NCBI GenBank assembly: GCA_030540225.1
Contig: JAUNWQ010000005.1
Location: 1 to 47,989, forward strand
Length of the DNA stretch: 47,989 nt
Source of the DNA: Coriobacteriia bacterium
GTDB taxonomy: Bacteria; Actinomycetota; Coriobacteriia; Coriobacteriales; Eggerthellaceae
Reading direction: 5' to 3'
Both the position numbers and the translations under genes were made by a program. Below the pieces are notes generated by a model that saw nothing but the letters and a program-made list of their open reading frames with translations, had not been told where the DNA came from and did no database searches. This document shows positions 23,296 to 32,229 of the stretch, one piece after another. Numbering within the stretch: position 1 is the stretch's first letter; every line of letters begins with the position of its first letter.

Positions 23296-24183
23296 GTGCA
23301 ACTTTGGCTTGTTGCGGCATTCGCGTCCGCACTATTCGCAGGCATCGTGTCCATCCTTGCCAAGTGCGGCATCAGGACCATCGACTCCGATGTCGCCACG
23401 GCACTTCGCACCTGCGTTGTGGCCCTTTTCACCTGGATAATGGCCGCAATCGTCGGTTCGGCAGGCACCATCGCCGATATCTCGCCTCGCTCGTGGCTCT
23501 TCCTCGCGCTCTCCGGCTTGGCGACGGGCGGCTCGTGGATCTGCTATTTCAAGGCGCTTTCCATCGGCGACGTCAACAAAGTCGTGCCTATCGACAAATC
23601 AAGCACGCTCATGGCGGTCATTCTCTCCATCGTGCTGTTCAGCGAAACCAACGACCTGGCCTTGCGCCTCGCGGGAACCGCCATCGCAACGATAGGCACC
23701 TTCTTGATGATCGAGAGGAAACTGGGCACCGACAGCGCCAGCCCCAGCAATCGCGATTATCGCGCAAGCATCGCCTACGCCTTAGCTGCCGCTGTGTTCG
23801 CCGCGCTTACCTCAGTGCTCGCCAAAGTGGGAATCGAAGGGGTCGAGAGCAACCTCGCCACCGCCATACGTACGATGTTCGTCCTCGCGATGGCTTGGGC
23901 TATCGTCGTCGGGAAAGGCAAGTTCAAGCTGGTCAGGGGCGCGAACCATCGCGAGCTTGGGTTTCTTGCCGCATCGGGCGTGGCAACGGGCGCATCATGG
24001 CTGTGCTACCACTACGCCATCCAGACAGGGCAGGTCAGCGTGGTCGTCCAGGTCGATAAGCTCTCGCTTCTCGTGTCCATCGCCTTCGCCGCGCTCGTCT
24101 TCGGCGAGCGACTTTCGCGGCGCAGTGGCGCAGGTCTCGCGCTCATCGTGGTGGGCACCGCAATCGTCGCCGCCTGCGGGTAG
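23296..24183 (+). CDS. EamA/DMT family transporter
   Basis: Membrane protein of 295 aa with about ten hydrophobic helices in two repeated halves, each with the EamA pattern (LWLVAAFASALFAGIVSILA and ASIAYALAAAVFAALTSVLA; later CYFKALSIGDVNKVVPIDK and CYHYAIQTGQVSVVVQVDK). The strong internal similarity shows the family's tandem duplication. Members export or import metabolites; the substrate cannot be told. The start is GTG 23296, with CGGAG upstream. Confidence 0.88.
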   Translation: MQLWLVAAFASALFAGIVSILAKCGIRTIDSDVATALRTCVVALFTWIMAAIVGSAGTIADISPRSWLFLALSGLATGGSWICYFKALSIGDVNKVVPIDKSSTLMAVILSIVLFSETNDLALRLAGTAIATIGTFLMIERKLGTDSASPSNRDYRASIAYALAAAVFAALTSVLAKVGIEGVESNLATAIRTMFVLAMAWAIVVGKGKFKLVRGANHRELGFLAASGVATGASWLCYHYAIQTGQVSVVVQVDKLSLLVSIAFAALVFGERLSRRSGAGLALIVVGTAIVAACG

Positions 24184-24254
24184 CAAAGCGAGGCCGCCCG
24201 ACAGAGCGCCCGCGTCCCACCCCGCAGCCTCCCGACAGCAAAAGTAGCAAGTCC

Positions 24255-24398
24255 TGGACAAAATACGCCGTTTGAGGGGGGTAAGGTGAATCCAGAACGG
24301 GTCCAATAGGCCAAACAACGATACGAAGGCCCCCGTTGAAGGGGGAAGCTCTCTCATCTAAAGGACGCCAACCCCCTCAAACGGCACTTTTTGTCCAG
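24255..24398. repeat. Palindromic intergenic element with 29-bp inverted ends
   Basis: CTGGACAAAATACGCCGTTT plus GAGGGGGGT (24255-24283) is repeated inverted at 24370-24398 with about four mismatches. The 86-bp interior contains a further GC hairpin, CCCCCGTTGAAGGGGG. No reading frame lies inside. The gap 24184-24613 shows nothing else except the ribosome binding site of dus. It resembles a REP- or MITE-type element. Confidence 0.65.
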
Positions 24399-24613
24399 AA
24401 TTCGCCGCAAACGATGTCGGGCGGTGCCGAGATAGACCGACTGGGACATAGCGCCGCCGCTAGATTGCACGAGCCAGGATGCAGCAAGGGCGCAACAAGG
24501 ACCAACCGAGAGATCGCAACGTCACGAACGGAAGTATCCTGCGATAATGAAACGAGTAGATTACCTGCGCAAAGATGATGCCAACAGATCGTCCAAACGA
24601 AGAAGGAGGCGGG

Positions 24614-25567
24614 ATGCAGCTGTCGCTCGCTCCCATGGAGGGAATCACCGGATATGCGTTTCGCCGCACCCACGCGGAAGTCTTCGGCGCGCTTGACCGC
24701 TACTACACGCCGTTCATCTCGCCGCTCCCCCAGGTCGGAGCGCCTCTCAGCAAACGCTACATTCGCGAGCTCGACCCCGCCAACAACCAGGGGCTCGATG
24801 TCGTACCCCAGCTTTTGACCAACGACGCCGACAGGTTCGTGTGGACGACGCAGCTTCTCGCCGACATGGGCTACAAGGAGGTGAACCTTAATCTCGGCTG
24901 CCCCTCGGGGACGGTCGTCGCCAAGGAGAAGGGCTCTGGCCTTTTGCGCAACCCGCCAAGACTCGAAGCTTTTCTTGCCGACGTGTGCGAGCGGTCACCT
25001 TTGCCAGTCTCGGTCAAGACGCGCGTCGGAATCGCGAAGGACGACGAATACGACGAGCTCATCAAGCTGTTTTGCCGCTGCGACATCTTCGAGCTCATCG
25101 TCCACCCCCGCGTGCAGAAGGACTTCTACAGCAGCAGCCCGCGCCAGGAGCTTTACGGCAAAACGCTCGAGTGCGCACCGTTTCCCGTGGCGTATAACGG
25201 GGACATCTTCACGCTGGACGACTACGGTGCACTGCTCGCGGCTTACCCGCAAACGCGCCATGTCATGCTCGGCCGAGGCTTGCTGGCCAACCCGGCACTC
25301 GCACGCGAGATTCGCGGCGGCACAGGTTTGACGCGCGAGGAACTCAAGCTCTTCCACGACAAGCTTTACGAGTCCTACACCAATGACATGGGCGGCAACG
25401 CAGTGTTCCGCATGAAGGAGTGGTGGGGCTATGCCAAGTGCGCCTTCGCCGATCCAAGCTCGGTCCACCGCGCCATAAGAAAGCTCCGCCGCGCCGACGA
25501 GTACGAAACCGCTGCGCGCCGAATCTTTTCCATCGAGAAGCTCGCCGACTCGCCGCGATTCAATTGA
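24614..25567 (+). CDS. dus: tRNA-dihydrouridine synthase
   Basis: FMN-dependent enzyme that reduces uridine to dihydrouridine in tRNA, 317 aa. It has the Dus start LSLAPMEGITGYAFRR, the catalytic region VNLNLGCPSGTVVAKEKGSG with its Cys, VSVKTRVGI, HPRVQKDFYS and YNGDIF, and a C-terminal helical domain. The ATG at 24614 has AAGGAGG at good spacing; an upstream in-frame ATG (24575) adds 13 residues without family character. I cannot assign DusA, B or C specificity. Confidence 0.9.
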   Translation: MQLSLAPMEGITGYAFRRTHAEVFGALDRYYTPFISPLPQVGAPLSKRYIRELDPANNQGLDVVPQLLTNDADRFVWTTQLLADMGYKEVNLNLGCPSGTVVAKEKGSGLLRNPPRLEAFLADVCERSPLPVSVKTRVGIAKDDEYDELIKLFCRCDIFELIVHPRVQKDFYSSSPRQELYGKTLECAPFPVAYNGDIFTLDDYGALLAAYPQTRHVMLGRGLLANPALAREIRGGTGLTREELKLFHDKLYESYTNDMGGNAVFRMKEWWGYAKCAFADPSSVHRAIRKLRRADEYETAARRIFSIEKLADSPRFN

Positions 25568-25668
25568 TGCCAGGCTGAAGCAGCCCGATTGGCAGACGGA
25601 AACCGCTGATGAACAGGTCGGACGGGAAAAGTACGAACAAATACTCTCGTCGCGCAACCAACAATTGC

Positions 25669-25697
25669 TTGGATTGATACCCCTTGCAGCGTATTCT
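25669..25697 (+). promoter_or_regulatory. Probable promoter of the XRE/zinc-ribbon gene
   Basis: TTGGAT (25669-25674) and TATTCT (25692-25697) are 17 bases apart, 39 bases before the ATG, which has AAAGGAGG upstream. Confidence 0.45.
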
Positions 25698-25736
25698 TAG
25701 GCCAGCAAAACAACCCCCCGCCGAAAGGAGGGTCTC

Positions 25737-26195
25737 ATGGCCTTCGCAGAAAAACTCGTCGCCATACGGCGCGCGCATAACCTTACGCAAGACCAGCTTG
25801 CCGAGAAGCTCTTCGTCACGCGCCAAGCCGTGAGCCGCTGGGAGCGCGGCGAGGTGACGCCGGGGATCGACATGATGAAGCTCATCGCCGCCGTCACTGA
25901 TGAGCCACTGGCCCATCTGCTGGAAATGCCCGAGCATTATTGCGAAAGCTGCGGCATGTACCTGACGCCCGACGATTGCGGAACCGATGCCACCGGCAAA
26001 AAGACCGACCATTACTGCAAGTGGTGCTACGACCATGGCAGCTACACCTACGAAACCACGATGGAGGCCATGATCGAAGACTGCGCTCCGCGCCTGGCCG
26101 AGAACACGGGCATGACGCTCGACGAGGCCGTCTCACTTATGGGTGCGATACTCCCCCGGCTCGAACGCTGGCGCGTCGTGCGAGAAAACGAGTAA
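25737..26195 (+). CDS. XRE-type HTH protein with putative zinc ribbon
   Basis: Protein of 152 aa. Residues 1-65 are a Cro/C1-type helix-turn-helix (KLVAIRRAHNLTQDQLAEKL, VTRQAVSRWERGEVTPG). Residues 70-105 hold a zinc ribbon of the 'putative zinc ribbon' type with YCESCGMYLTP and HYCKWCYDHG. The remainder is helical (MEAMIEDCAPRLAENTGMT). Such combinations are common in Firmicutes and Actinobacteria; the target genes are unknown. It converges with the YhgE/Pip gene across a hairpin terminator. Confidence 0.85.
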   Translation: MAFAEKLVAIRRAHNLTQDQLAEKLFVTRQAVSRWERGEVTPGIDMMKLIAAVTDEPLAHLLEMPEHYCESCGMYLTPDDCGTDATGKKTDHYCKWCYDHGSYTYETTMEAMIEDCAPRLAENTGMTLDEAVSLMGAILPRLERWRVVRENE

Positions 26196-26261
26196 GGCTC
26201 TGAAGCAGGCAAACGGTCCAGCGGTGAAGGCGTACGCAACGGCAAAACGCTAACAAGCCTT

Positions 26262-26298
26262 GCGCTGCCGCCTCACCACATGCGCGAAGCGGCAGCGC
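26262..26298. terminator. Bidirectional hairpin between the XRE and YhgE/Pip genes
   Basis: A perfect 10-bp stem, GCGCTGCCGC (26262-26271) with GCGGCAGCGC (26289-26298), closes a 17-base loop, lying between two converging stop codons. No long T-run. Confidence 0.55.
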
Positions 26299-26304
26299 CT
26301 CTTG

Positions 26305-28452
26305 CTACGAGAGTTCACCGCAATTCATCGACGCCGACTCGCTCGGCCCTACATGGTATGCGGAATATTCGGCGGCTTCGACATCGCGGCGCTTTTCAGC
26401 CAGCGGCCACAACAGAAGCGAGCAGGCAAGGCATACCAAGCCCATCCCCAGAAGAACCGACAGGTCCGAAAGCACCGTGCCTGCATTGCAGTAGGTAATC
26501 ACCTCGCGCAAGGCGTCCACCGAATATGTGAACGGCAGCCATGGCTGCATCGTCGCAAGAAGACCCTGTCCGAGGAAGGTGGGCAACGTACCGCCCGAGC
26601 ACGCCAGCTGCAAAATGAGGATCACAACCGCCAACGCCTTCCCTACCAGACCGAAGACCATGTTCAGGCACTGCATCATCAGCATGAAGCAGAAGCTGAT
26701 GGCGAACGCGGTCGCCCCGTACGCAAGCGGGGACGGCCCGTATGCATCTGCCACGCCGATAGCGTACGCCGCGGCAACGACCGCCATCGCCTCGAGCAGG
26801 CAGATGCCCGCATAAAGCGGAAGTCGCCCCAGCACCGTTTTGAGCCTGCCTCGTCCTTCGGTCTTCGGGGCCAACGGCTCGACTACGAAGAAGATGAGCA
26901 GCGATCCGAGCCATAGCGCCGTCGTCATGAAAAACGGCGAGAATCCCTGACCGTAATAATCCAGTTCGCCATATGCCTCGGTAACCGTCTCCGTGGGGCT
27001 TGCGACGTATTCGCCCATCTCCTCTGCGCCGGCGTGCAGGTTCCCCCCGATGCTTCCAGCGCCTTCGGACAGGGCCGATTGCAGCTGGGCGGAGCCGTCG
27101 GCAAGGGCTGCGCTCCCGCTTTGCGCCGAGTTCAAACCCGAGGTCAATGCGGGAAGCTTGCCCGCCAGCTCGCTGTTCCCCGAGGCGATCGTCTCAGCGC
27201 CCGCCTCTAATGCCTCCATGGAGCTTCGAGATCCGGCAAGGCCGGCTGTCAAAGTGCTCAACCCCGCATCGATGCTTCCTGCCGCATAAGCCAGCGTCTC
27301 GCCGGGGGCGTCGGCAGACCCGATCGCCGCGACGGAGGCGTCCAACTGAGATACGGCCTTACCAACGCCCTGCGCGGCACGCTCAGACTCCTCAGACGCC
27401 CCGGAAAGCCCAGCGGCCAGCTCGCTCGCGCCGCCCGCAACCTGATCGAGCGCGGCGTCGCCTCGAGCAATCCACTCGTCCGCGCTAAGTCCGCCATACG
27501 AGCCACCGCTGGCGAGGGCGGCTTGAGCAGCCTGATAGCACTGCTTCGCGCCGGCAGCTCCCGACGCAAGGGCTTCCGCCGAATCGCCGGCGGTACCAAG
27601 CTCGACGGAAAGCGTTTCCAAGCCAGCTTGGACGCTTGTCAGCCGAGCCGAGCCGTCGGATAGCCCCGAGGACAGCGACGAAAGCCCGGAATCTAATCGG
27701 GAGGAGGCGCTTTTCAACTGGCTCGCTCCCGAAGATGCGGCGTCCAAGGCGCCCGCGGCAGAGCCGACACCCGAAGCCAAGGCAGCGGAACCCGAGGCCA
27801 GCGACGACGCGCCCTCGGAAGCCGTCTGGGCACCAGCGGCGGCGGAAGCAAGGCCGTCGGCCAAATCCGACGCGCCCCCTTCGACCTCCTGCATGCCCGC
27901 CGCCGCATCGGAGAGCCCGTCGCGGGCGCTGAACAGCCCCTCATATGCCCCGGTCATGTATGCTTTTGCTATTTGCTGGTAGATGCTGGTCTCCAACGCG
28001 CCCGTGATACGCGAGGCGAACTGGGAGTAGATGAAGTTGTAGCGCTCGTTCTTGAAAATCGTCAAATCGGCCACCGAGGGCAAGCCGCTCTGTCCGGACG
28101 CGACGCGCTCGGAAAAATCAGAGGGGATCTCGAAGACGATCAGATAGCCGCTGGCCTCGATACCGCCGTCCATCGCATCCCGGTCAAGCGAAACAAATGT
28201 CGCGTCTTCGCTTTCCTGAGCAGCTTCGACGATGTCCGCACCCAGGTTCATGGTTTTGCCGCCGACGCTAGCGCCCTCGTCGAGGTTGACGATGCCCACC
28301 GGCACGCGCTTTATGGCGCCCATGACATCCCAAAAGCCCCAGCAATAAAACGCCGAGAAAAAGGCCCCTATGGCAACCACTCCCGCGATCTTGACAATCG
28401 TCTTAGCAGTTCTGCCCCTTCTAGCCCCATCGACGCTCCCTGCTCGTTCCAT
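26305..28452 (-). CDS. YhgE/Pip-family membrane protein
   Basis: Large membrane protein of 715 aa. It has one N-terminal transmembrane helix (about residues 20-40), then an extracellular Pip region (VPVGIVNLDEGASVGG), a long Ala/Ser/Gly-rich coiled-coil middle built of imperfect heptad-like repeats (ASGSAALASGVGSAAGALDA and similar, residues ~190-460), and five or six helices at the C-terminus. This is the plan of YhgE/Pip (phage infection protein) and type VII-associated EsaA-like proteins. The start ATG 28452 is chosen because AAAGGAG precedes it; a longer open frame upstream is the shadow of the divergent TetR gene. The TetR regulator with tandem operators probably represses it. Confidence 0.88.
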   Translation of the reverse strand: MERAGSVDGARRGRTAKTIVKIAGVVAIGAFFSAFYCWGFWDVMGAIKRVPVGIVNLDEGASVGGKTMNLGADIVEAAQESEDATFVSLDRDAMDGGIEASGYLIVFEIPSDFSERVASGQSGLPSVADLTIFKNERYNFIYSQFASRITGALETSIYQQIAKAYMTGAYEGLFSARDGLSDAAAGMQEVEGGASDLADGLASAAAGAQTASEGASSLASGSAALASGVGSAAGALDAASSGASQLKSASSRLDSGLSSLSSGLSDGSARLTSVQAGLETLSVELGTAGDSAEALASGAAGAKQCYQAAQAALASGGSYGGLSADEWIARGDAALDQVAGGASELAAGLSGASEESERAAQGVGKAVSQLDASVAAIGSADAPGETLAYAAGSIDAGLSTLTAGLAGSRSSMEALEAGAETIASGNSELAGKLPALTSGLNSAQSGSAALADGSAQLQSALSEGAGSIGGNLHAGAEEMGEYVASPTETVTEAYGELDYYGQGFSPFFMTTALWLGSLLIFFVVEPLAPKTEGRGRLKTVLGRLPLYAGICLLEAMAVVAAAYAIGVADAYGPSPLAYGATAFAISFCFMLMMQCLNMVFGLVGKALAVVILILQLACSGGTLPTFLGQGLLATMQPWLPFTYSVDALREVITYCNAGTVLSDLSVLLGMGLVCLACSLLLWPLAEKRRDVEAAEYSAYHVGPSESASMNCGELS

Positions 28453-28480
28453 TGCCAACTCCTTTAGCTGAACGTGTGTT

Positions 28481-28552
28481 AATATATTGACGGTTATCAA
28501 TATAAAAGCGGTCGAAGTACGGGCAATGCTCAATATATTGCAGCTTGTCAAA
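28481..28552. promoter_or_regulatory. Two related operator sites between YhgE/Pip and TetR
   Basis: AATATATTGACGGTTATCAA (28481-28500) and AATATATTGCAGCTTGTCAA (28532-28551) are near-copies on the same strand. Each contains a short dyad (ATTGA-N6-TCAAT in the first). This fits binding of the divergent TetR protein at two sites covering both promoters; TTGACG may also be a -35. Confidence 0.55.
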
Positions 28553-28599
28553 TGATTAACAAGTCGCATTATATTGTTCAGTTTTCGGGAAGGTTCCGC

Positions 28600-29211
28600 A
28601 TGGCGAATGTGAAGGACAATCAACGAGCCCAGCGCACCCGGTCGGCCATAGAGCAGGCTTTCTTCAGGCAGGCTGCCCAACTGCCGCTTCAGAAGATAAC
28701 GGTCTCGCGGATCGTCGAAGACAGCTGCATCTCGCGCGGGACCTTCTACTTGCATTACCGAGACGTCTACGATCTTGCCGAAAAGATCTGCGACCGAGCC
28801 CTGACCGAACTCGAAGAGGACATCTCGCGCTGCATAGCCGACGATCCTGATCCACACGGCTTCCCCATCCTGCGGCTCCTCTTCGCCTACGTCGCCGATC
28901 ATCGCGAGCAAGCAGGCTTCATTTTTTCGAAAAACGCTCCTGCGAAGGCGAGGGCGCGCGCAACGGAGCTGATGAACGAGTCCTTTCAGAAGGTCATCGG
29001 ACATTCGTATGGGAAAATTGATTCAGCGCAACAACCGTTTTTCCAATCGTATGTAAACGCAGGCTTGCTGGGCTTGCTAGAAAGTTGGCTTGCGCAAGGG
29101 TGCCCCTCCGATCCCGGGCACATGGCAATGCTGGCAGGCATAATAGCAACGCGGGGAGTCGAGGGGATGCAGATCGACCCTATCCCGGAGGCAAAACGGG
29201 CTGAAGTCTAG
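28600..29211 (+). CDS. TetR family regulator of the YhgE/Pip gene
   Basis: Regulator of 203 aa with the TetR helix-turn-helix (RTRSAIEQAFFRQAAQLPLQ, KITVSRIVEDSCISRGTFYL, HYRDVYDLAEKIC) and a C-terminal domain like TetR_C_8 proteins (GMQID ending, PFFQSYVNAGLLGLLESWL). ATG 28600 with GGGAAGG upstream is preferred over the ATG at 28552, which lies within the operator region. Divergent TetR-YhgE/Pip pairs are common, usually controlling export-type membrane proteins. Confidence 0.87.
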   Translation: MANVKDNQRAQRTRSAIEQAFFRQAAQLPLQKITVSRIVEDSCISRGTFYLHYRDVYDLAEKICDRALTELEEDISRCIADDPDPHGFPILRLLFAYVADHREQAGFIFSKNAPAKARARATELMNESFQKVIGHSYGKIDSAQQPFFQSYVNAGLLGLLESWLAQGCPSDPGHMAMLAGIIATRGVEGMQIDPIPEAKRAEV

Positions 29212-29296
29212 CGTCCGCCGCGCTTTCTCGCAGCACGACTCCCAGCGTAGCGTCTTGCGAAAAACACCAGCCGAGCCGCCCGACAACGACACAAGC

Positions 29297-29965
29297 CTAC
29301 TCAATCAGCCCGAGAGCTGGAGCTACGACCTTCGTGTAGAGCACCAGCCAGATCATCGAGACGCAAAAACCACCCAGAACGTCACTCGCATAATGAGTTC
29401 CCAGGTAAATGCGGCTTACACCCACCATCACGATGACCAGCGCGAACAGGCACACAAGCGCGATGCGGCGGCGCGGGTTCCTCTCATAGCGCCACACGCA
29501 CCACGCCAGCAAGCCGAAAGCGGCCATCGCGGCCATGGAATGCCCCGAAGGGAAGCTGAACCCGGACACGTCCGCCAGGCGAAGCACATCGGGACGCGGA
29601 CGTTGGATAACGAACTTCATCACCTGGTTCAAGAGGACGACCAGTCCCAAGTTCAGGACATTGAACCAACCTGGGCGCTTGACCGGCGCGAACGCGGCGG
29701 CAACGCCAAGCACCACCAAAAGCGTCACCGGCGTGGCCAGCGCCGAGAAGCTCTCCATGATGGGGGTGAGCCACGGCTGGCGCAACTGCTCGCCGAGCAA
29801 CCACCACGCCGCCGCATCGAGCTTCATGCTCTCTTCGCGCAGAACGTCTTCCAGCAACATCACGAACACGATAGCGCACAGCGACGCCACCACGAGCGCG
29901 CGGTTCTCCTTAGCGTAGCGTAAAAGACTTCGCCCGGCCGTGCCCGCTCCCAATGTTTTTCCCAA
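29297..29965 (-). CDS. PAP2-family membrane phosphatase
   Basis: Lipid phosphatase of 222 aa with about six helices. The three catalytic motifs of the type 2 phosphatidic acid phosphatase family are complete: KFVIQRPRP, FPSGHS and SRIYLGTHYASDVLGG, with the active site on the outer face. Probable substrates are undecaprenyl diphosphate or phosphatidylglycerol phosphate, which cannot be separated by sequence here. It converges with the TetR gene. It is a single gene. Confidence 0.9.
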   Translation of the reverse strand: MGKTLGAGTAGRSLLRYAKENRALVVASLCAIVFVMLLEDVLREESMKLDAAAWWLLGEQLRQPWLTPIMESFSALATPVTLLVVLGVAAAFAPVKRPGWFNVLNLGLVVLLNQVMKFVIQRPRPDVLRLADVSGFSFPSGHSMAAMAAFGLLAWCVWRYERNPRRRIALVCLFALVIVMVGVSRIYLGTHYASDVLGGFCVSMIWLVLYTKVVAPALGLIE

Positions 29966-30020
29966 CCTGTTCAGCTCCTCCGCCCCGCCGCCAACACGTC
30001 GATCGATATCGACAAGATTC

Positions 30021-30773
30021 CTAACTATTTGGGTGCGTGTACTGGCCGTGACGCTTCGTCCGGCTTCCGTACTGGATGGAGAACTTCGGGCAATGGTGCA
30101 GGCAAGTAAGGCACATCACGCACCGATCTTCCACCCAAACAGGCTTCTTATCGCGAATCTCAATGGCGCAGACAGGGCATCTCCTCGCGCAGAGCCCACA
30201 GCCAACGCAGGAGTCTTCAACAGTAAAATGGCTGGTCTTGCGCATCGAGTCGTACTCTAACGCATAGAACAGCTTCGCCGCGAACACAGGGACCTTGCGT
30301 CGCATGAAGTCCCCGGTTGCCCGGCTTTCCACCCCCTCGACCAAGAAGTCAATTTCCCGCTCCGCGCCCTGGTTAATGCGGTCGACTTTCTCCTTGTCGC
30401 TCAAGTCGAAAATGGGCGTCCAGGTGTCCGGCATCTTCACACCGAAGTACGCATCGAAAGCGAGGCCCTTCTCCCCCATGATCTCGTTGGCGAACCGCCC
30501 CGGCTGCCCTGGCGTACTTCCATAAGTGGCGGCATACCACAGATAGCTTGGCTTCCCGTCCAGCGACAACTCATTCAGGAAGTCCCGCACGATGCTGGGC
30601 AGCCCCCAGGCATACGCAGGGCTGACGATGCCGACGGGGCAGCCGTCTGCAACGAAGCGAAATCGCTGCTTTTTGATGCACTCGGCAATCGAAATCACAT
30701 CCTCCCCCGTCACCGCAGCAACACGCTGAACGAGATATTTCGAATTGCCCGTAGCGGAAAAGTAGAAAATCAC
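30021..30773 (-). CDS. EFR1-type flavodoxin-ferredoxin fusion
   Basis: Cytoplasmic redox protein of 250 aa. It begins with a flavodoxin-like FMN domain (IFYFSATGNSKYLV; the phosphate-binding loop is SATGNS), followed after ~180 residues by two [4Fe-4S] motifs, CVGCGLCARRCP and CVMCLTCLHHCP. This is the EFR1 family of anaerobes, whose partners are unknown. I prefer the GTG at 30771-30773, since GGGGGAG lies just upstream and the protein then begins at the conserved strand; an ATG 33 bases earlier is possible. Confidence 0.88.
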   Translation of the reverse strand: MIFYFSATGNSKYLVQRVAAVTGEDVISIAECIKKQRFRFVADGCPVGIVSPAYAWGLPSIVRDFLNELSLDGKPSYLWYAATYGSTPGQPGRFANEIMGEKGLAFDAYFGVKMPDTWTPIFDLSDKEKVDRINQGAEREIDFLVEGVESRATGDFMRRKVPVFAAKLFYALEYDSMRKTSHFTVEDSCVGCGLCARRCPVCAIEIRDKKPVWVEDRCVMCLTCLHHCPKFSIQYGSRTKRHGQYTHPNS

Positions 30774-30937
30774 GGCACTCCCCCCATTGAAGCTCTGCGA
30801 CGGCAATTATCGCAGCATTCTTCAAGGATTGCCCCGACGCGTCGGAAAAGACATGCCTTCCGGGCTTCAATTCTTGCGATGCCCCACTCGCGAATCTCGG
30901 CGATTGCCCGGAAAAGACCCACAAACAAGGCGCTCTT

Positions 30938-31300
30938 CTAACCTTTCGCGCGAGCGAGCTCAGCCTCCTCAGCTTCTTGCGTCCCCTTGCTGAGCAGCGC
31001 GATGCCGGCGACAACCGCAATCATCCCGATGCCGACAACGATGGAGAACGGGTCGTTCCAGAAGATGATGCCGATGAGCGTCGTCAAAAACGTGCCGACG
31101 CCGCCCCAGATGCCGTAAGCCATCCCCAGGCTCAGGTCCCTGAGCGCAAACGTCAGCATCACGAACGACAAGATGTAGCACGCCGCGGTCACGATGCCGA
31201 ACACGGGCTGGGTGAAACCCTCCGACAGCTTCATGAACGTGGTGCCGAGCACCTCGGACACAATAGCGACCGACAAAATCAGAATCGGGTTCCCCTTCAT
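30938..31300 (-). CDS. SMR-family transporter, second subunit
   Basis: Small multidrug resistance protein of 120 aa with four helices. The membrane-embedded glutamate is in SVAIVSEVLGTTFMKLSEGF (helix 1), and the helix 3 pattern YGIWGGVGTFLTTLIG is complete. A charged C-terminal tail of ~15 residues is longer than in EmrE. Its ATG directly follows the stop of the preceding SMR gene, so the two probably form a heteromer, as in paired SMR systems (EbrAB-type). Confidence 0.88.
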   Translation of the reverse strand: MKGNPILILSVAIVSEVLGTTFMKLSEGFTQPVFGIVTAACYILSFVMLTFALRDLSLGMAYGIWGGVGTFLTTLIGIIFWNDPFSIVVGIGMIAVVAGIALLSKGTQEAEEAELARAKG

Positions 31301-31621
31301 TTACATCGCCCCCAAGCGCAGGCATGCTACACCGAAAATGATGAGCGCGATGCCCGCGATCTTCTTTGCGTTGAACTTCTCTTTCCAGATGATGCGGCTC
31401 ACCACGGCGGTCAGCGCCACGGCCGCGCTCGTCCAGATTGCATACGCCAAGCCCAGCGGCAGGTCAGCAAAGACATGGGAAAGCGCATAGAATGACACGG
31501 CGTAGCCCACCACGATACCGATGATGGGAACCTTGCGCTTAAAGCCTTCGGAGAGCTTCATGCACGTGTCGCCGAACACCTCGAAGAGCACCGACAATCC
31601 CAAAAGCGCATAAGGGCTCAT
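31301..31621 (-). CDS. SMR-family transporter, first subunit
   Basis: Small multidrug resistance protein of 106 aa. Glu14 lies in LSVLFEVFGDTCMKLSEGF, and helix 3 reads YAIWTSAAVALTAVVSRII. ATG 31621 overlaps the MarR stop by four bases (ATGA); the longer frame upstream is read-through of the MarR gene. The two SMR proteins differ in loop charge, as expected for opposite membrane orientation of a pair. Substrate unknown: cations, polyamines or guanidinium are known for the family. Confidence 0.88.
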   Translation of the reverse strand: MSPYALLGLSVLFEVFGDTCMKLSEGFKRKVPIIGIVVGYAVSFYALSHVFADLPLGLAYAIWTSAAVALTAVVSRIIWKEKFNAKKIAGIALIIFGVACLRLGAM

Positions 31622-32052
31622 CGCTGCACCTCTTCTTGGAAGGTCTTCGCATACTGCTCGACCACCTTGATGAAGACCCCGATTTCTTCGGCGGTTATCG
31701 ACTCGGCGGCCTTCACCTCGAGCTCGCGCATTCTCTCGACCGGCGGGCTCCACCACTCGCGGCCCTCGTCCGTGAGTACCATGATTCTCTCGCGCTTATC
31801 GGCCTCGCTCGGATGCGCGGTCACAAAGTCGCGAGCCCCGAGGCGTTTGCAGATGGCGCTGACTGTCTGCTTGCCCATGTCGCACCGCTCGCAAATCGTT
31901 CTTTGGGAAAGCCCTTCGCCCTCATCCCACAAGGCATCGACGACGTAGAGCTCGCTTGTGTCCACGCCCATCTTCCTTGCAAGCGAACTGTAGGCGAACG
32001 AAATGTCGCGCCAGCAGTTCCACATCTCCTTCGAGAACGCTTCCGGTCTCAT
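31618..32052 (-). CDS. MarR-family regulator of the SMR pair
   Basis: Repressor of 144 aa with the winged helix of MarR (GLSQRTICERCDMGKQTVSA, ICKRLGARDFVTAHP, and the wing SEADKRERIMVLTDEG). It is the first gene of a three-gene operon with two SMR transporters, overlapping the next gene by four bases. An inverted repeat upstream is the likely autoregulatory site. Confidence 0.88.
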   Translation of the reverse strand: MRPEAFSKEMWNCWRDISFAYSSLARKMGVDTSELYVVDALWDEGEGLSQRTICERCDMGKQTVSAICKRLGARDFVTAHPSEADKRERIMVLTDEGREWWSPPVERMRELEVKAAESITAEEIGVFIKVVEQYAKTFQEEVQR

Positions 32053-32071
32053 TTCTCGTCTCCATTCGAAT

Positions 32072-32099
32072 TAGTCCAACTATTGACCAGTATAGTCTA
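32072..32099 (-). promoter_or_regulatory. Operator-like dyad upstream of the MarR operon
   Basis: TAGTCCAACTAT (32072-32083) and GTATAGTCTA (32090-32099) form an imperfect dyad across TTGACCA, overlapping a -10/-35 region 20-47 bases upstream of the MarR start. MarR proteins typically bind such sites. Confidence 0.45.
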
Positions 32100-32229
32100 T
32101 CTTCGGACTTTTCCCAAGTTCGAGCGGAAATGCGACGAGACCTCACCTGTCCTTCGCCGTTATACTGTTTCTATCTCAACGGCGACGGCACTACCACATG
32201 GCCCCGTTCCCCAATGAAAGGAGCCCGTC

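Noticed and set aside
27600-27900. Repeated Ala/Ser/Gly-coding DNA considered as a tandem or CRISPR-like repeat
   Set aside because: The periodicity is that of the coiled-coil heptads of the YhgE/Pip protein; there are no regular repeat-spacer units.
28453-29004. Upstream extension of the YhgE/Pip frame
   Set aside because: It is antisense to the TetR gene and crosses both promoters; the ATG at 28452 has a proper ribosome binding site.
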